A stretch of DNA of 64,000 bases from CAYNVQ01 sp964400735 (lineage in GTDB: Bacteria; Acidobacteriota; Aminicenantia; Aminicenantales; Aminicenantaceae), in NCBI GenBank assembly GCA_964400735.1, contig CAYNVQ010000002.1, forward strand, positions 124,001 to 188,000. Reading direction: 5' to 3'. Positions 45,272-52,637 of this stretch are shown here, piece by piece. Below the pieces are notes generated by a model that worked only from the letters and a program-made list of their open reading frames with translations, made no database searches and had not been told where the DNA came from. The stretch's first letter is position 1. Every line of letters starts with the position of its first letter. The position numbers were made by a program, and so were the translations under genes.

Positions 45272-45727
45272 ATGATTCTCGATATTTTTATTAGCGCCGT
45301 TATCATTGTCTTTCTCTACTTTTTTATTGAATTCGTCGCCTGGCTTACCCATCGATATGTCATGCATGGCTTTCTCTGGATCCTCCATGAAGATCTTCAC
45401 CAGCCCAGGGATCGCGAATTTCAAGAAAACGACCTTTTTGCCGATTTTTTCAGGGGGATAGACATCGTACTCTTTCCCATCGGGGATATTAAGGGCATTT
45501 TTTACCTCGCATCCATGGTCATTGGGGTCACTCTTCATGGAATCGGGGATATCCTGTTTCACAATATCATGTCCCATCGGAGGATCAAGGGGATCAGACT
45601 CGGGGCCAGCACTCTTTATTTCAAGCGTATCGCGAATGCCCACTGCTTTCACCACCAAAATTCTACCAAGTGTGAGGGCCATGCATTCGAACTTTTGTTT
45701 GCCCCTGCCCCTTACAAAGTGGATTGA
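45272..45727 (+). CDS. crtZ: CrtZ-like beta-carotene hydroxylase, one conserved histidine lost
   Basis: A 151-residue membrane di-iron hydroxylase relative that would add hydroxyls to carotenoid rings. Histidine clusters are HRYVMH (27, 32), HEDLH (39, 43), HNIMSH (97, 102) and HCFHH (124, 127, 128), and the layout and length match CrtZ (SHRRIKGI, FELLFAPAPY). In CrtZ the second cluster is HxxHH; here position 42 is Leu (codon CTT 45395-45397), one base from a His codon. Function is therefore doubtful, as in the other late carotenoid genes of this cluster. Confidence 0.85.
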   Translation: MILDIFISAVIIVFLYFFIEFVAWLTHRYVMHGFLWILHEDLHQPRDREFQENDLFADFFRGIDIVLFPIGDIKGIFYLASMVIGVTLHGIGDILFHNIMSHRRIKGIRLGASTLYFKRIANAHCFHHQNSTKCEGHAFELLFAPAPYKVD

Positions 45728-45754
45728 TAGCTTTTGGCATAAAGAAAAGAGATT

Positions 45755-46621
45755 ATGCAAATAACCTTATCCCAAAACCTCAGCTATTGTGTCGGTGTCA
45801 AGCGGACGCTGACCATGGTGGAGGAGCTGCTTAAAAAAAATCCGAAAAAGGCCTATTACATGTTGGGAGAGATCGTCCACAATGAACATGTTATCAATGA
45901 CTTAAGAAACAAAGGGCTGCATATCATAGGCAATAGCGCCCGGATCGATAGCCAAGGAACCGTGATCATTCAAAGCCACGGTGTGCCGCTGTCTACCTTA
46001 AAAAATCTGGAAAAAAGAAAGATCGATTATATCGACGCCACCTGCCCGATGGTTAGAGTGATTCACAGGGAAATAATTAAACTCGAAAATGAAGGATACT
46101 TTCCTGTCATCATCGGCAAAAAGGGACATGATGAGGCCAAAGGAATTGCCGGACAGGTAAACAAGGCCTTGATCATTGGCCGTCCGGAAGAAGTAAGAAG
46201 GGACCTTTTCAGCGGCATAAAAAAAGTGGGAGTCGTTGTCCAATCCACATTCATTCGGACCAAAGCCCTCGCCATCCTGGAAGCTTTGGAATCCTTGGGG
46301 CTCGAGGTTAAATTCGTCGACACCATCTGCCGGCCGACCACCGATAGGCAAGAGGAAATGAAAAGCGTCGCCGGAAAATATGATTACATTCTGATCATAG
46401 GATCCAAGACCAGCGCCAACACCATACACCTCTTCACACTGGCGAGCGGCACGAAAAGCTGTGTTTACCTGGTCGACGATCCCGAAAGGGTCGAAGGATT
46501 TCCCATCCCTGGGGATGCAACCGTATTCATTGCCTCGGGTGCCTCCACGCCCATGTATTTGATCGAACGGGTGGTTTCGATTCTGACCCGAAAGGAGAAT
46601 CAGCAGAAAAGGGAAGAATAA
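45755..46621 (+). CDS. ispH: 4-hydroxy-3-methylbut-2-enyl diphosphate reductase
   Basis: Last enzyme of the MEP isoprenoid pathway, giving IPP and DMAPP. The 288-residue protein keeps the three iron-sulfur ligands Cys12, Cys97 (DATCPM) and Cys192 (DTICRPTTDRQ) and the catalytic Glu127 in KKGHDEAKG, plus QSHGVP. It looks fully intact although it lies between damaged carotenoid genes, as expected if the organism needs it for quinones and undecaprenyl phosphate. ispD, ispE and ispF are also in this window. Confidence 0.95.
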   Translation: MQITLSQNLSYCVGVKRTLTMVEELLKKNPKKAYYMLGEIVHNEHVINDLRNKGLHIIGNSARIDSQGTVIIQSHGVPLSTLKNLEKRKIDYIDATCPMVRVIHREIIKLENEGYFPVIIGKKGHDEAKGIAGQVNKALIIGRPEEVRRDLFSGIKKVGVVVQSTFIRTKALAILEALESLGLEVKFVDTICRPTTDRQEEMKSVAGKYDYILIIGSKTSANTIHLFTLASGTKSCVYLVDDPERVEGFPIPGDATVFIASGASTPMYLIERVVSILTRKENQQKREE

Positions 46622-46624
46622 CCC

Positions 46625-47293
46625 ACGCCAAAGAAAGCGAATATCGTCGGTGCCGGTTACAGCGGATTGGCGACAGCCAGTCTTTTGGCCCATAAAGGAT
46701 GGGAGGTGATTGTTCTTGAAAAAAACAGCCCTGGTGGCAGGAGGGCCCAGGTTTACGAGCAGAGCGGATTCTTTTTCGACATGGAGCCAAGCTGGTATTT
46801 GATGCCTCCAGCACTCGACCACCTATCCGCTCGATTAGGAGAGACTCCGCAAGATCATTACGATCTGATTGGACTGGACCCATCTTGCCGGATCTTTCAT
46901 AAGGAGGGCTATTTGGATATCCGCCCGGATTTGGACCAAAACGCGGAAACCTCCAATAGGCTTGAGGAGAGGAGGTTTCAGAAGGGCCTGCGCTATCTGT
47001 CTCGTGCGGAGAAACAGTATGAAATATCCGTGGAAAATATTTTATACCGCTATCGTTGTGAAACGCGTTTTTTCCCATCAGGATTTTATCCTTTCCTTAA
47101 TCCCTGGAAAGGTTCGGCTTTCTGTCTGGTCCACACGCCTTTCCAGACGGCTGTTTTCCGAACGGCACATGCAAGCAAAAAGGCGAGGAACCTGTATTTT
47201 ACAGGCCAGCACACCCATCCGGGAGGGGGAATCCCCATGATCTTGATTTCGGCCGAGGTGCTGGCAGACCGGATCCAACGGGACCATGACTGA
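46625..47293 (+). pseudogene. crtI: Phytoene desaturase (CrtI) remnant: start codon lost and middle deleted
   Basis: In frame just after ispH the text reads ACG-PKKANIVGAGYSGLATASLLAHKG, a CrtI dinucleotide-binding start in which ATG seems to have become ACG; no other start precedes the motif. The N-terminal part runs to about residue 155 (ISVENILYRY) and then jumps straight to the C-terminal CrtI block (GSAFCLVHTPFQTAVFRTA, NLYFTGQHTHPGGGIPMILISAE). Only about 222 codons remain of roughly 490-500 usual. The stop overlaps the crtB start by eight bases. Confidence 0.88.
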
Positions 47294-48116
47294 ACGGGAT
47301 ATCCGAGAGATTTTCAGACGTGGGAGCCGCACATACTTTTCCAGCAGCCTTTTTTTTCCCCGCCATATAAGAGAGGACGTTTTTCGACTGTATGGATTTG
47401 TCCGTTCTGTGGATAACTTTGTCGACGTGATACCTCAGCAATCCCGGAATTTCTATGCCTTCTGGCAAAGCTATCGGTGCAGTCTGAACGGGAATCCAGT
47501 CGATAATCCAGTGGTGGATGGCTTCACCGATCTCATGAGAAGAAAAAATTTTCAAACCGATTGGGTGGAGGCCTTCTTTCTTTCCATGAAAATGGATCTC
47601 GAAAAAAAGACCTACGCGACATTGAAGGAAATCTTGATCTACATTCACGGTTCGGCAGAGGTTATCGGATTGATGATGGCGGCAATAATGGAACTCGACC
47701 GGGATTCGTATTCCCCAGCAACTCTACTGGGCCGTTCTATGCAGTTTATCAACTTTATCCGGGATATAGTCGAAGATCACGCCTTTGGACGAAATTATTT
47801 TCCCCAGGAAGAGGTGGAGAAATATGGGTTGAACAGTCTGGACTTAAAAGATGTTCTCAAGAATCGATCTGGCTTCGACAGATTTATCAGGGCACAGATC
47901 GGGCGTTATCGGGAATGGCAAAAACAGGCTGAACAGGGATTCCGTTTTATTCCCCGGCGATGCCTCATTCCGATCAAAACAGCTTCGGAGATGTATAAAT
48001 GGACGGCGGATAGGATAGAAAAAAATCCTCTGATCGTGTATAAAAAGAAGATCAGACCATCAAAAATGCGGATTTGGCATATGGCCCTCAACAATTTTTT
48101 CAGCGCCAGGCTCTAA
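47286..48116 (+). CDS. crtB: Phytoene synthase
   Basis: A 276-residue squalene/phytoene synthase that joins two geranylgeranyl diphosphates head to head. Both Asp-rich motifs are intact: D43-x3-D47 (SVDNFVDVIP) and D160-x3-D164 (NFIRDIVEDHAFGRNYFP). Length and GRNYFP, AEQGFRFIP motifs are normal. It begins inside the crtI remnant's last codons. Without a desaturase in the cluster its product would be colourless phytoene. Confidence 0.93.
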   Translation: MTERDIREIFRRGSRTYFSSSLFFPRHIREDVFRLYGFVRSVDNFVDVIPQQSRNFYAFWQSYRCSLNGNPVDNPVVDGFTDLMRRKNFQTDWVEAFFLSMKMDLEKKTYATLKEILIYIHGSAEVIGLMMAAIMELDRDSYSPATLLGRSMQFINFIRDIVEDHAFGRNYFPQEEVEKYGLNSLDLKDVLKNRSGFDRFIRAQIGRYREWQKQAEQGFRFIPRRCLIPIKTASEMYKWTADRIEKNPLIVYKKKIRPSKMRIWHMALNNFFSARL

Positions 48117-48119
48117 ATC

Positions 48120-49175
48120 ATGGAATTTTTCAAGCGGAAGAAAGAATCGGTTGTTCGCTTCATCGACAGGTTTGTTCAGGAAAAATTACAGGAATTTTCC
48201 GATGTGAATTCTTGGGGGAAGGATGCCTTGACTCGGCTTGCGCCATTTGTGAAATCCGGCAAGATGGTCCGAAGCGGTCTGGTATGTCTGGGTTATGAAA
48301 TGTGTGGGGGCAAAACCTCGTCTATCATTTTTCCGGCTGCCGCAGCGGTCGAATTTATCCAGACTGCCCTTCTGATTCACGATGATATCATCGACCGAGA
48401 CAATTACAGGCGGGGCCTTCCCTCTCTTTTTTTCCAGTATGTCCAGCGGGGAAAGGAAGAGGATGTCACCGATCCCATTCATTTCGGACAGGGAATGGCC
48501 ATATGCCTGGGAGATATCGGTTTCTTTCTCGCCTTCGAGTTGTTCTCCGAGCTCAAAGTTACCAGAGCCATCAAGAAGGAGGTCATCCGTCTCTGGTCCC
48601 AGGAGTTGTGTTATGTCGGGTTGGCCCAGATGCAGGATTTGTTTTTCGGCGAAACCAAAGCAGATATTGCGGCTCAAGATATTATGCAGCTTTATCTGTA
48701 TAAGACCGCCCGTTATTCCTTCTCTTTGCCTCTGAAGACAGGCGGAATATTGGGAGGAGCCAACCAGCGGCTGCTGGCAGGTTTGGAGAGATGCGGCCAG
48801 GCCTTCGGACTTCTTTTTCAGCTCAAGGACGATGAACTGGGATTGTACGGTTCGGAAAAAGAGCTTGGAAAGCCCGTGGGTTCGGATCTCAAAGAATGCA
48901 AAAAAACCCTCTATTATCATTACCTCCGCCAGAAAGTCAGGGCTGAGGACATGGAACGGTTTGAGCGCATCTGTGGGAATGATTGTCTTTCCTTGAGCAT
49001 GGTTCAAGAAGTCCGGGACATGATGGAAAGATATGGCGTCGATAAAATCATCGCCCATAGAATGAACGAGCTGCAAAAAGAACTGGAAAAAGAAATCGCT
49101 GGATTGAATATCCCTGACAAATACCAGACTGTCCTGTACGAGCTTTTGGAATTCTCGTTGAAACGAAAAACATAA
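48120..49175 (+). CDS. crtE: Polyprenyl diphosphate synthase (geranylgeranyl diphosphate synthase type)
   Basis: A 351-residue trans-prenyltransferase. The first Asp-rich motif is intact (HDDIIDRDNYRRG, D88-D92). The second is DDELG (237-241) rather than DDxxD, a variant I know from IdsA-like enzymes. Two extra stretches lengthen it beyond 300 residues. It sits three bases after crtB and 17 before crtY, so it probably supplies C20 diphosphate to CrtB; chain length is inferred. Confidence 0.9.
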   Translation: MEFFKRKKESVVRFIDRFVQEKLQEFSDVNSWGKDALTRLAPFVKSGKMVRSGLVCLGYEMCGGKTSSIIFPAAAAVEFIQTALLIHDDIIDRDNYRRGLPSLFFQYVQRGKEEDVTDPIHFGQGMAICLGDIGFFLAFELFSELKVTRAIKKEVIRLWSQELCYVGLAQMQDLFFGETKADIAAQDIMQLYLYKTARYSFSLPLKTGGILGGANQRLLAGLERCGQAFGLLFQLKDDELGLYGSEKELGKPVGSDLKECKKTLYYHYLRQKVRAEDMERFERICGNDCLSLSMVQEVRDMMERYGVDKIIAHRMNELQKELEKEIAGLNIPDKYQTVLYELLEFSLKRKT

Positions 49176-49192
49176 GGGCCGGCACATCATTT

Positions 49193-49646
49193 ATGTATAG
49201 ACATCTTCTCATCGATATTCTTGTATTTTCGGGTCCGTTTCTTTTCAGTTTCCGGAAAAAGGCGAAGTTTTACCGCCGCATACCTTATATCCTAGCAGCA
49301 TTTTTTAGCGTCGATATCGTCTTTTTGGCTTTGGATATTTGGGCTCCCGATCGAGGGCCTGGCGATTTTCCCTCACATAAACCATGGGAACCCGGCTTCT
49401 GGGACTACCTCTCGAGGAAATACTGTTCTTTTTGATGATTCCCAATTCCTGCCTTTTTATCTACGAAAATCTGGTCTGTTATTTTGCGGATAGGCACATG
49501 CCCATCCCCAGGTTATTTGGGAATCGAGAATCACCACGATCCCGCTTGAAGATATCTTCTATTCTTTCACCATGCTGGCTTTTCATCCCCTCGTATATAG
49601 GGTATTCCTCAAAAGAACATCCGTTGGTCCGCTCTTGAAGACTTGA
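49193..49646 (+). pseudogene. crtY: Lycopene cyclase (CrtYcd-type) remnant, frameshifted and internally deleted
   Basis: Segment one (49193 to about 49385, first frame) reads HLLIDILVFSGPFLFSFRKK, a lycopene cyclase domain start. From about 49384 the match continues in a second frame (GTRLLGLPLEEILFFLMIPNS, CLFIYENLVCYFADR). From 49521 a third frame gives SRITTIPLEDIFYSFTMLAF, the end of the second cyclase domain, up to TGA 49644-49646. So a two-domain cyclase has a frameshift in domain one and a deletion removing most of domain two. Confidence 0.85.
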
Positions 49647-50059
49647 TCCATCCGATAGGACCGACGGAGTTTCGGTCTTAGCCGGTATCTCCATTGGGAA
49701 TAAACATGTCAGCTCGATGACCTCGGTTCGGTGAAGAGACTATATATCGCAGGATCAAAATCCCTTCCGGAGTTTGCCGGCCTGGGTCAGAGGAAGAAAA
49801 CGGGAATAATTCCGGATGGCCTCAGGCACGTTTTCCAGCAGGATAATACCCCCAGCAAGGAAGATCACAGGACACACTCCAGGTCGGGCTTTTGAGTTTG
49901 CAGATCGTCATGCCGTATCCCCTTTTCCATATGGAGGTTGGGGGTAGGGATAAGAAAACTCCGCTGAAATGTCCCAATTCGGACACCTTTTGTCCGCCCA
50001 AGAAACATTTTTTGGGCCGTTCTTTGCTCTTCCTCTCAACACTCCTCTGATCAAACGGG
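49647..50059. other. Non-coding region between the carotenoid cluster and the sigma-54 unit
   Basis: No intact gene. On the minus strand (49755-49868) a short frame reads VIFLAGGIILLENVPEAIRN then YSRFLPLTQAG, reminiscent of the end of an ABC-2 type permease and possibly another gene remnant. Near its right end lie three GGACA/TGTCC half-sites belonging to the sigma-54 unit. Confidence 0.4.
49970..49996. promoter_or_regulatory. Three phased half-sites, possible enhancer for an NtrC-type activator
   Basis: TGTCC (49970-49974), GGACA (49981-49985) and TGTCC (49991-49995) are spaced 10-11 bases apart, so all would face one side of the helix. Outer and inner pairs form dyads (for example CGGACA-N5-TGTCCG at 49980-49996). 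They lie about 65-90 bases upstream of the sigma-54 promoter, a typical enhancer distance. Confidence 0.55.
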
Positions 50060-50060
50060 T

Positions 50061-50076
50061 TGGCACGCTTATTGCT
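50061..50076 (+). promoter_or_regulatory. Sigma-54 (RpoN) promoter
   Basis: TGGCACG-CTTA-TTGCT matches the -24/-12 consensus TGGCACG-N4-TTGCW at every defined position, with ten bases between the GG and GC pairs. It is followed by AAGGAGG and the 61-codon gene, leaving a leader of roughly 25-30 bases. Confidence 0.92.
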
Positions 50077-50114
50077 TAATAAATAGGCGAAGATGAAAAA
50101 ACAAGGAGGCTCTG

Positions 50115-50300
50115 ATGAAGCTTAAAACAAAAATAATGATACTTTTGGCGGCTGTCCTGCTGACCTTCGTGGGGTTCAATCTAATGATATCCCCAGCTTT
50201 GGTGGATATGGCCAGGATGAAGAACAAAACAAATTACGAAATCACCGTGGTGGCCACGGCTGAAACAGATGGCCATCTCGTGCTTTCCAAAACTGGATAA
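50115..50300 (+). CDS. 61-residue membrane or exported peptide of unknown function, sigma-54 controlled
   Basis: A short gene with a strong AAGGAGG ribosome site at 50103. The peptide has a basic start (MKLKTK), one long hydrophobic segment (residues 7-30) and a polar C-terminal half with Thr/Glu residues (NYEITVVATAETDGH) and no cysteine. It could be an uncleaved single-pass protein or a secreted peptide; the first half also resembles the N-terminal anchor of sensor proteins. It is alone between a perfect sigma-54 promoter and a strong terminator, so expression as a monocistronic unit is well supported. I do not recognise a family. Confidence 0.75.
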   Translation: MKLKTKIMILLAAVLLTFVGFNLMISPALVDMARMKNKTNYEITVVATAETDGHLVLSKTG

Positions 50301-50331
50301 GCCTGTTCTAACCCATCCCCTTTTTTTTCCC

Positions 50332-50377
50332 AGGCTGCAACCATCCCGGATACAGGGAGGGTTGCAGCCTTTTTTTA
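50332..50377 (+). terminator. Strong intrinsic terminator after the 61-residue peptide gene
   Basis: AGGCTGCAACC (50332-50342) pairs perfectly with GGTTGCAGCCT (50360-50370) and is followed at once by a run of T. It lies 31 bases after the stop codon. Confidence 0.92.
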
Positions 50378-50494
50378 TCTCCTTCTCTTTTGTTTGCTCA
50401 ATTTCCAATCAACACAAGCTGCTGCCCCCTAGATGCCGAAAAGGGCCAATGGAAATCACCCCAACAGAAGCTCTTCCGGGAATAGGAGAAGGCA

Positions 50495-50971
50495 TTAGAA
50501 TTCGAGGAGAACTTGGGCCAGTGCCGCAATGGCCTCTCCATTCCCCACTTGCCCTATCCCTTCGTTGGTCTTGGGCTTTATGTTCACGGCGTTTAATTCG
50601 ATCCGCATCAACGAACACAAAGCTTTCTTCATCTGAGCAATATAAGGGGCAAGTTTGGGCGATTCAGCAATGACGACCGTATCGATATGGAGGATTCGTC
50701 CTTTCTTCCTATGGACCAGTCTCATGATTTCTTTCAACAGCTCGATACTCCGGACATTTTTATACTTCGGGTCTGTGTCAGGAAATAGCTGTCCGATATC
50801 CCCTCCGCCCATAGCTCCCAGCAAGGCATCGATGATGGCGTGTATCAAACAATCCCCGTCCGAATGTCCCATCATTCCTCGGGAAAATGGGATTTCCACC
50901 CCGCCCAGGAAGAGCTTTCTTCCCGGTCGAAGCCGGTGGATATCATAGCCTATCCCGATCTTAATCCCCAA
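50495..50971 (-). CDS. ispF: 2-C-methyl-D-erythritol 2,4-cyclodiphosphate synthase
   Basis: MEP pathway enzyme forming the cyclodiphosphate. The 158-residue protein has the zinc-binding GYDIHR (Asp9, His11), the loop MGHSDGDCLIHAIIDALLGA with the third zinc His, GDIGQLFPDTDP, and the ending NIKPKTNEGIGQVGNGEAIAA. It overlaps ispD by 11 bases, the usual pairing. Confidence 0.97.
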   Translation of the reverse strand: MGIKIGIGYDIHRLRPGRKLFLGGVEIPFSRGMMGHSDGDCLIHAIIDALLGAMGGGDIGQLFPDTDPKYKNVRSIELLKEIMRLVHRKKGRILHIDTVVIAESPKLAPYIAQMKKALCSLMRIELNAVNIKPKTNEGIGQVGNGEAIAALAQVLLEF

Positions 50972-51626
50972 TCAGAGCCTCCGCCACTCTAAGGTCCTCG
51001 GATGTGGTGATTTTTATGTTTCGGCGCTCGCCCGGCACGATAAAGACCTGTTTTTCCAGCCTCTCCACAAGGGAAGCTTCATCCGTTCCGTAGTATCCGT
51101 CATGCACCGCCTTCTGGAGGGCTTCCTTGAGCAAGGAACAAGAAAACCCCTGGGGAGTCTGGCTCCTGAATAGCTGGTTCCTCGCTTCAGTCCGGAGAAT
51201 CCTTTGGCCTTCCACGCGTTTGATGGTATCTTCTACAGGAATCACGGGGATCACCGCACTTTTTTCTCTGGTCTCGGCAATGATTCGCCCGATCAAGCTC
51301 TGGTCAACCAGCGGTCTCGCACCATCATGGACAAGGACAACCTCCACCCGGCTTTCATCCACGTTCCTAAGGCCAGCATAAACGGAGTCCTGTCTTTTTT
51401 CCCCGCCTCTGGCAATAGAGACAATCTTTCTGTACCTTTGGAGATACTCATCTCCCGAATGAAGACGGCTCAGAACCAGAACGATCTCATCGACCGCCGT
51501 ATTTTTCTCAAATTTTTCCAAGCACCAGTCCAAAACCGGCTTCCCCCTCAAAAGGGAAAACTGTTTGGCCGAGCCAAACCTCGTTCCCTCTCCCGCGGCT
51601 ACAATTATGGCCGTCACCCTCTTCAT
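50961..51626 (-). CDS. ispD: 2-C-methyl-D-erythritol 4-phosphate cytidylyltransferase
   Basis: Adds CMP to methylerythritol phosphate. The 221 residues contain AIIVAAGEGTRFGSAKQF, GGEKRQDSVYAGL, VHDGARPLV and RSQTPQGF with the catalytic Arg and Lys residues, and ERRNIKITTSEDL near the end. ATGA overlap with the PIN/TRAM gene upstream. Confidence 0.97.
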   Translation of the reverse strand: MKRVTAIIVAAGEGTRFGSAKQFSLLRGKPVLDWCLEKFEKNTAVDEIVLVLSRLHSGDEYLQRYRKIVSIARGGEKRQDSVYAGLRNVDESRVEVVLVHDGARPLVDQSLIGRIIAETREKSAVIPVIPVEDTIKRVEGQRILRTEARNQLFRSQTPQGFSCSLLKEALQKAVHDGYYGTDEASLVERLEKQVFIVPGERRNIKITTSEDLRVAEALIGD

Positions 51627-52615
51627 TTAGCTTCTTCTTCGTTGTATCGACCGAAGATCATCTTCCCCACGGTTGTTTGGAGGACAGAAGTCACGGTAAT
51701 CTCCACATTCTGCCCCATCATCTTGCGCGAATTGTCGACAACCACCATGGTCCCGTCGTCCAGATACGCGACTCCCTGATCTTTTTCTTTTCCCTCTTTG
51801 AGGATGAACACATTGATCGTCTCTCCGGGAAGCACAACCGGCTTCAGGGCATTGGCCAGTTCATTGATATTGAGCACCGGAACTCCCTGTAATTGAGCGA
51901 TCTTGTTCAAGTTAAAATCGTTGGTAATGATTTTGGCATCCATGTTCTTGGCCAGCTCTATCAATTTTGAATCCACATCCTTAACCTCAGGAAAATCTAT
52001 CTCTGTAATGACAACCGAGATTTGAGAAGATTTCCTAAGGTGGTCCAAAACTTCCATCCCCCGCCTTCCCCTCTGCCTTTTAACGCTATCGGAGGAATCT
52101 GCGACAAGCTGAAGCTCTTTGAGGATGAACTGGGGGACGACCAAATCCCCTTCTATGAAGGCGGTGTCACAGATGTCCGATATGCGGCCATCAATGATGA
52201 CGCTTGTATCCAGTATCTTATAGCTTTTTCCGGTGTTGTGTTCCTTAAAAAAGCTGGTGAGATAAGTCGGGTCGAGCCATTCGTGTTTTCGGGTACCAAC
52301 TAGAAATCCGATGTAAGGCATGATGACCAAGAAAAATATGCGGATAAAGGTGGTCGTCTCGGCCTCCTGTCCTAGGCTTTGATAAATCGCCCCCAATCCC
52401 CAGCCGATCACCACGCCGGCCATCGTTCCCAAAGTCCCCCCCCAGATAACATCGAACGGGCTGCGCCTAATCCTTGTCTCCAAGTACACAAGAAGGACGC
52501 TCAAAAGGAATCCGGTTAAAACTCCGTAATAACGGGAAATGTTGAACGGAGGAAAAAAATAGCCCGCAACGGAAATGAGAGCTACGACGATTACACGAAA
52601 TAATAAAATACCCAT
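51623..52615 (-). CDS. PIN/TRAM-domain membrane protein (YacL-like)
   Basis: A 330-residue protein with four N-terminal membrane segments (residues 5-105), a PIN nuclease domain (KILDTSVIIDGRISDIC, KELQLVADSSDS with metal-binding acids, AKIITNDFNLNKIA) and a C-terminal TRAM RNA-binding domain (VVLPGETINVFILKEGKEKDQGVAYLDDGTMVVV). The family is widely conserved next to radA and ispD; it is presumed to be a membrane-bound RNase, but activity is unproven. Confidence 0.93.
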   Translation of the reverse strand: MGILLFRVIVVALISVAGYFFPPFNISRYYGVLTGFLLSVLLVYLETRIRRSPFDVIWGGTLGTMAGVVIGWGLGAIYQSLGQEAETTTFIRIFFLVIMPYIGFLVGTRKHEWLDPTYLTSFFKEHNTGKSYKILDTSVIIDGRISDICDTAFIEGDLVVPQFILKELQLVADSSDSVKRQRGRRGMEVLDHLRKSSQISVVITEIDFPEVKDVDSKLIELAKNMDAKIITNDFNLNKIAQLQGVPVLNINELANALKPVVLPGETINVFILKEGKEKDQGVAYLDDGTMVVVDNSRKMMGQNVEITVTSVLQTTVGKMIFGRYNEEEAK

Positions 52616-52637
52616 TTTATTACCTTTATAAAAAATA

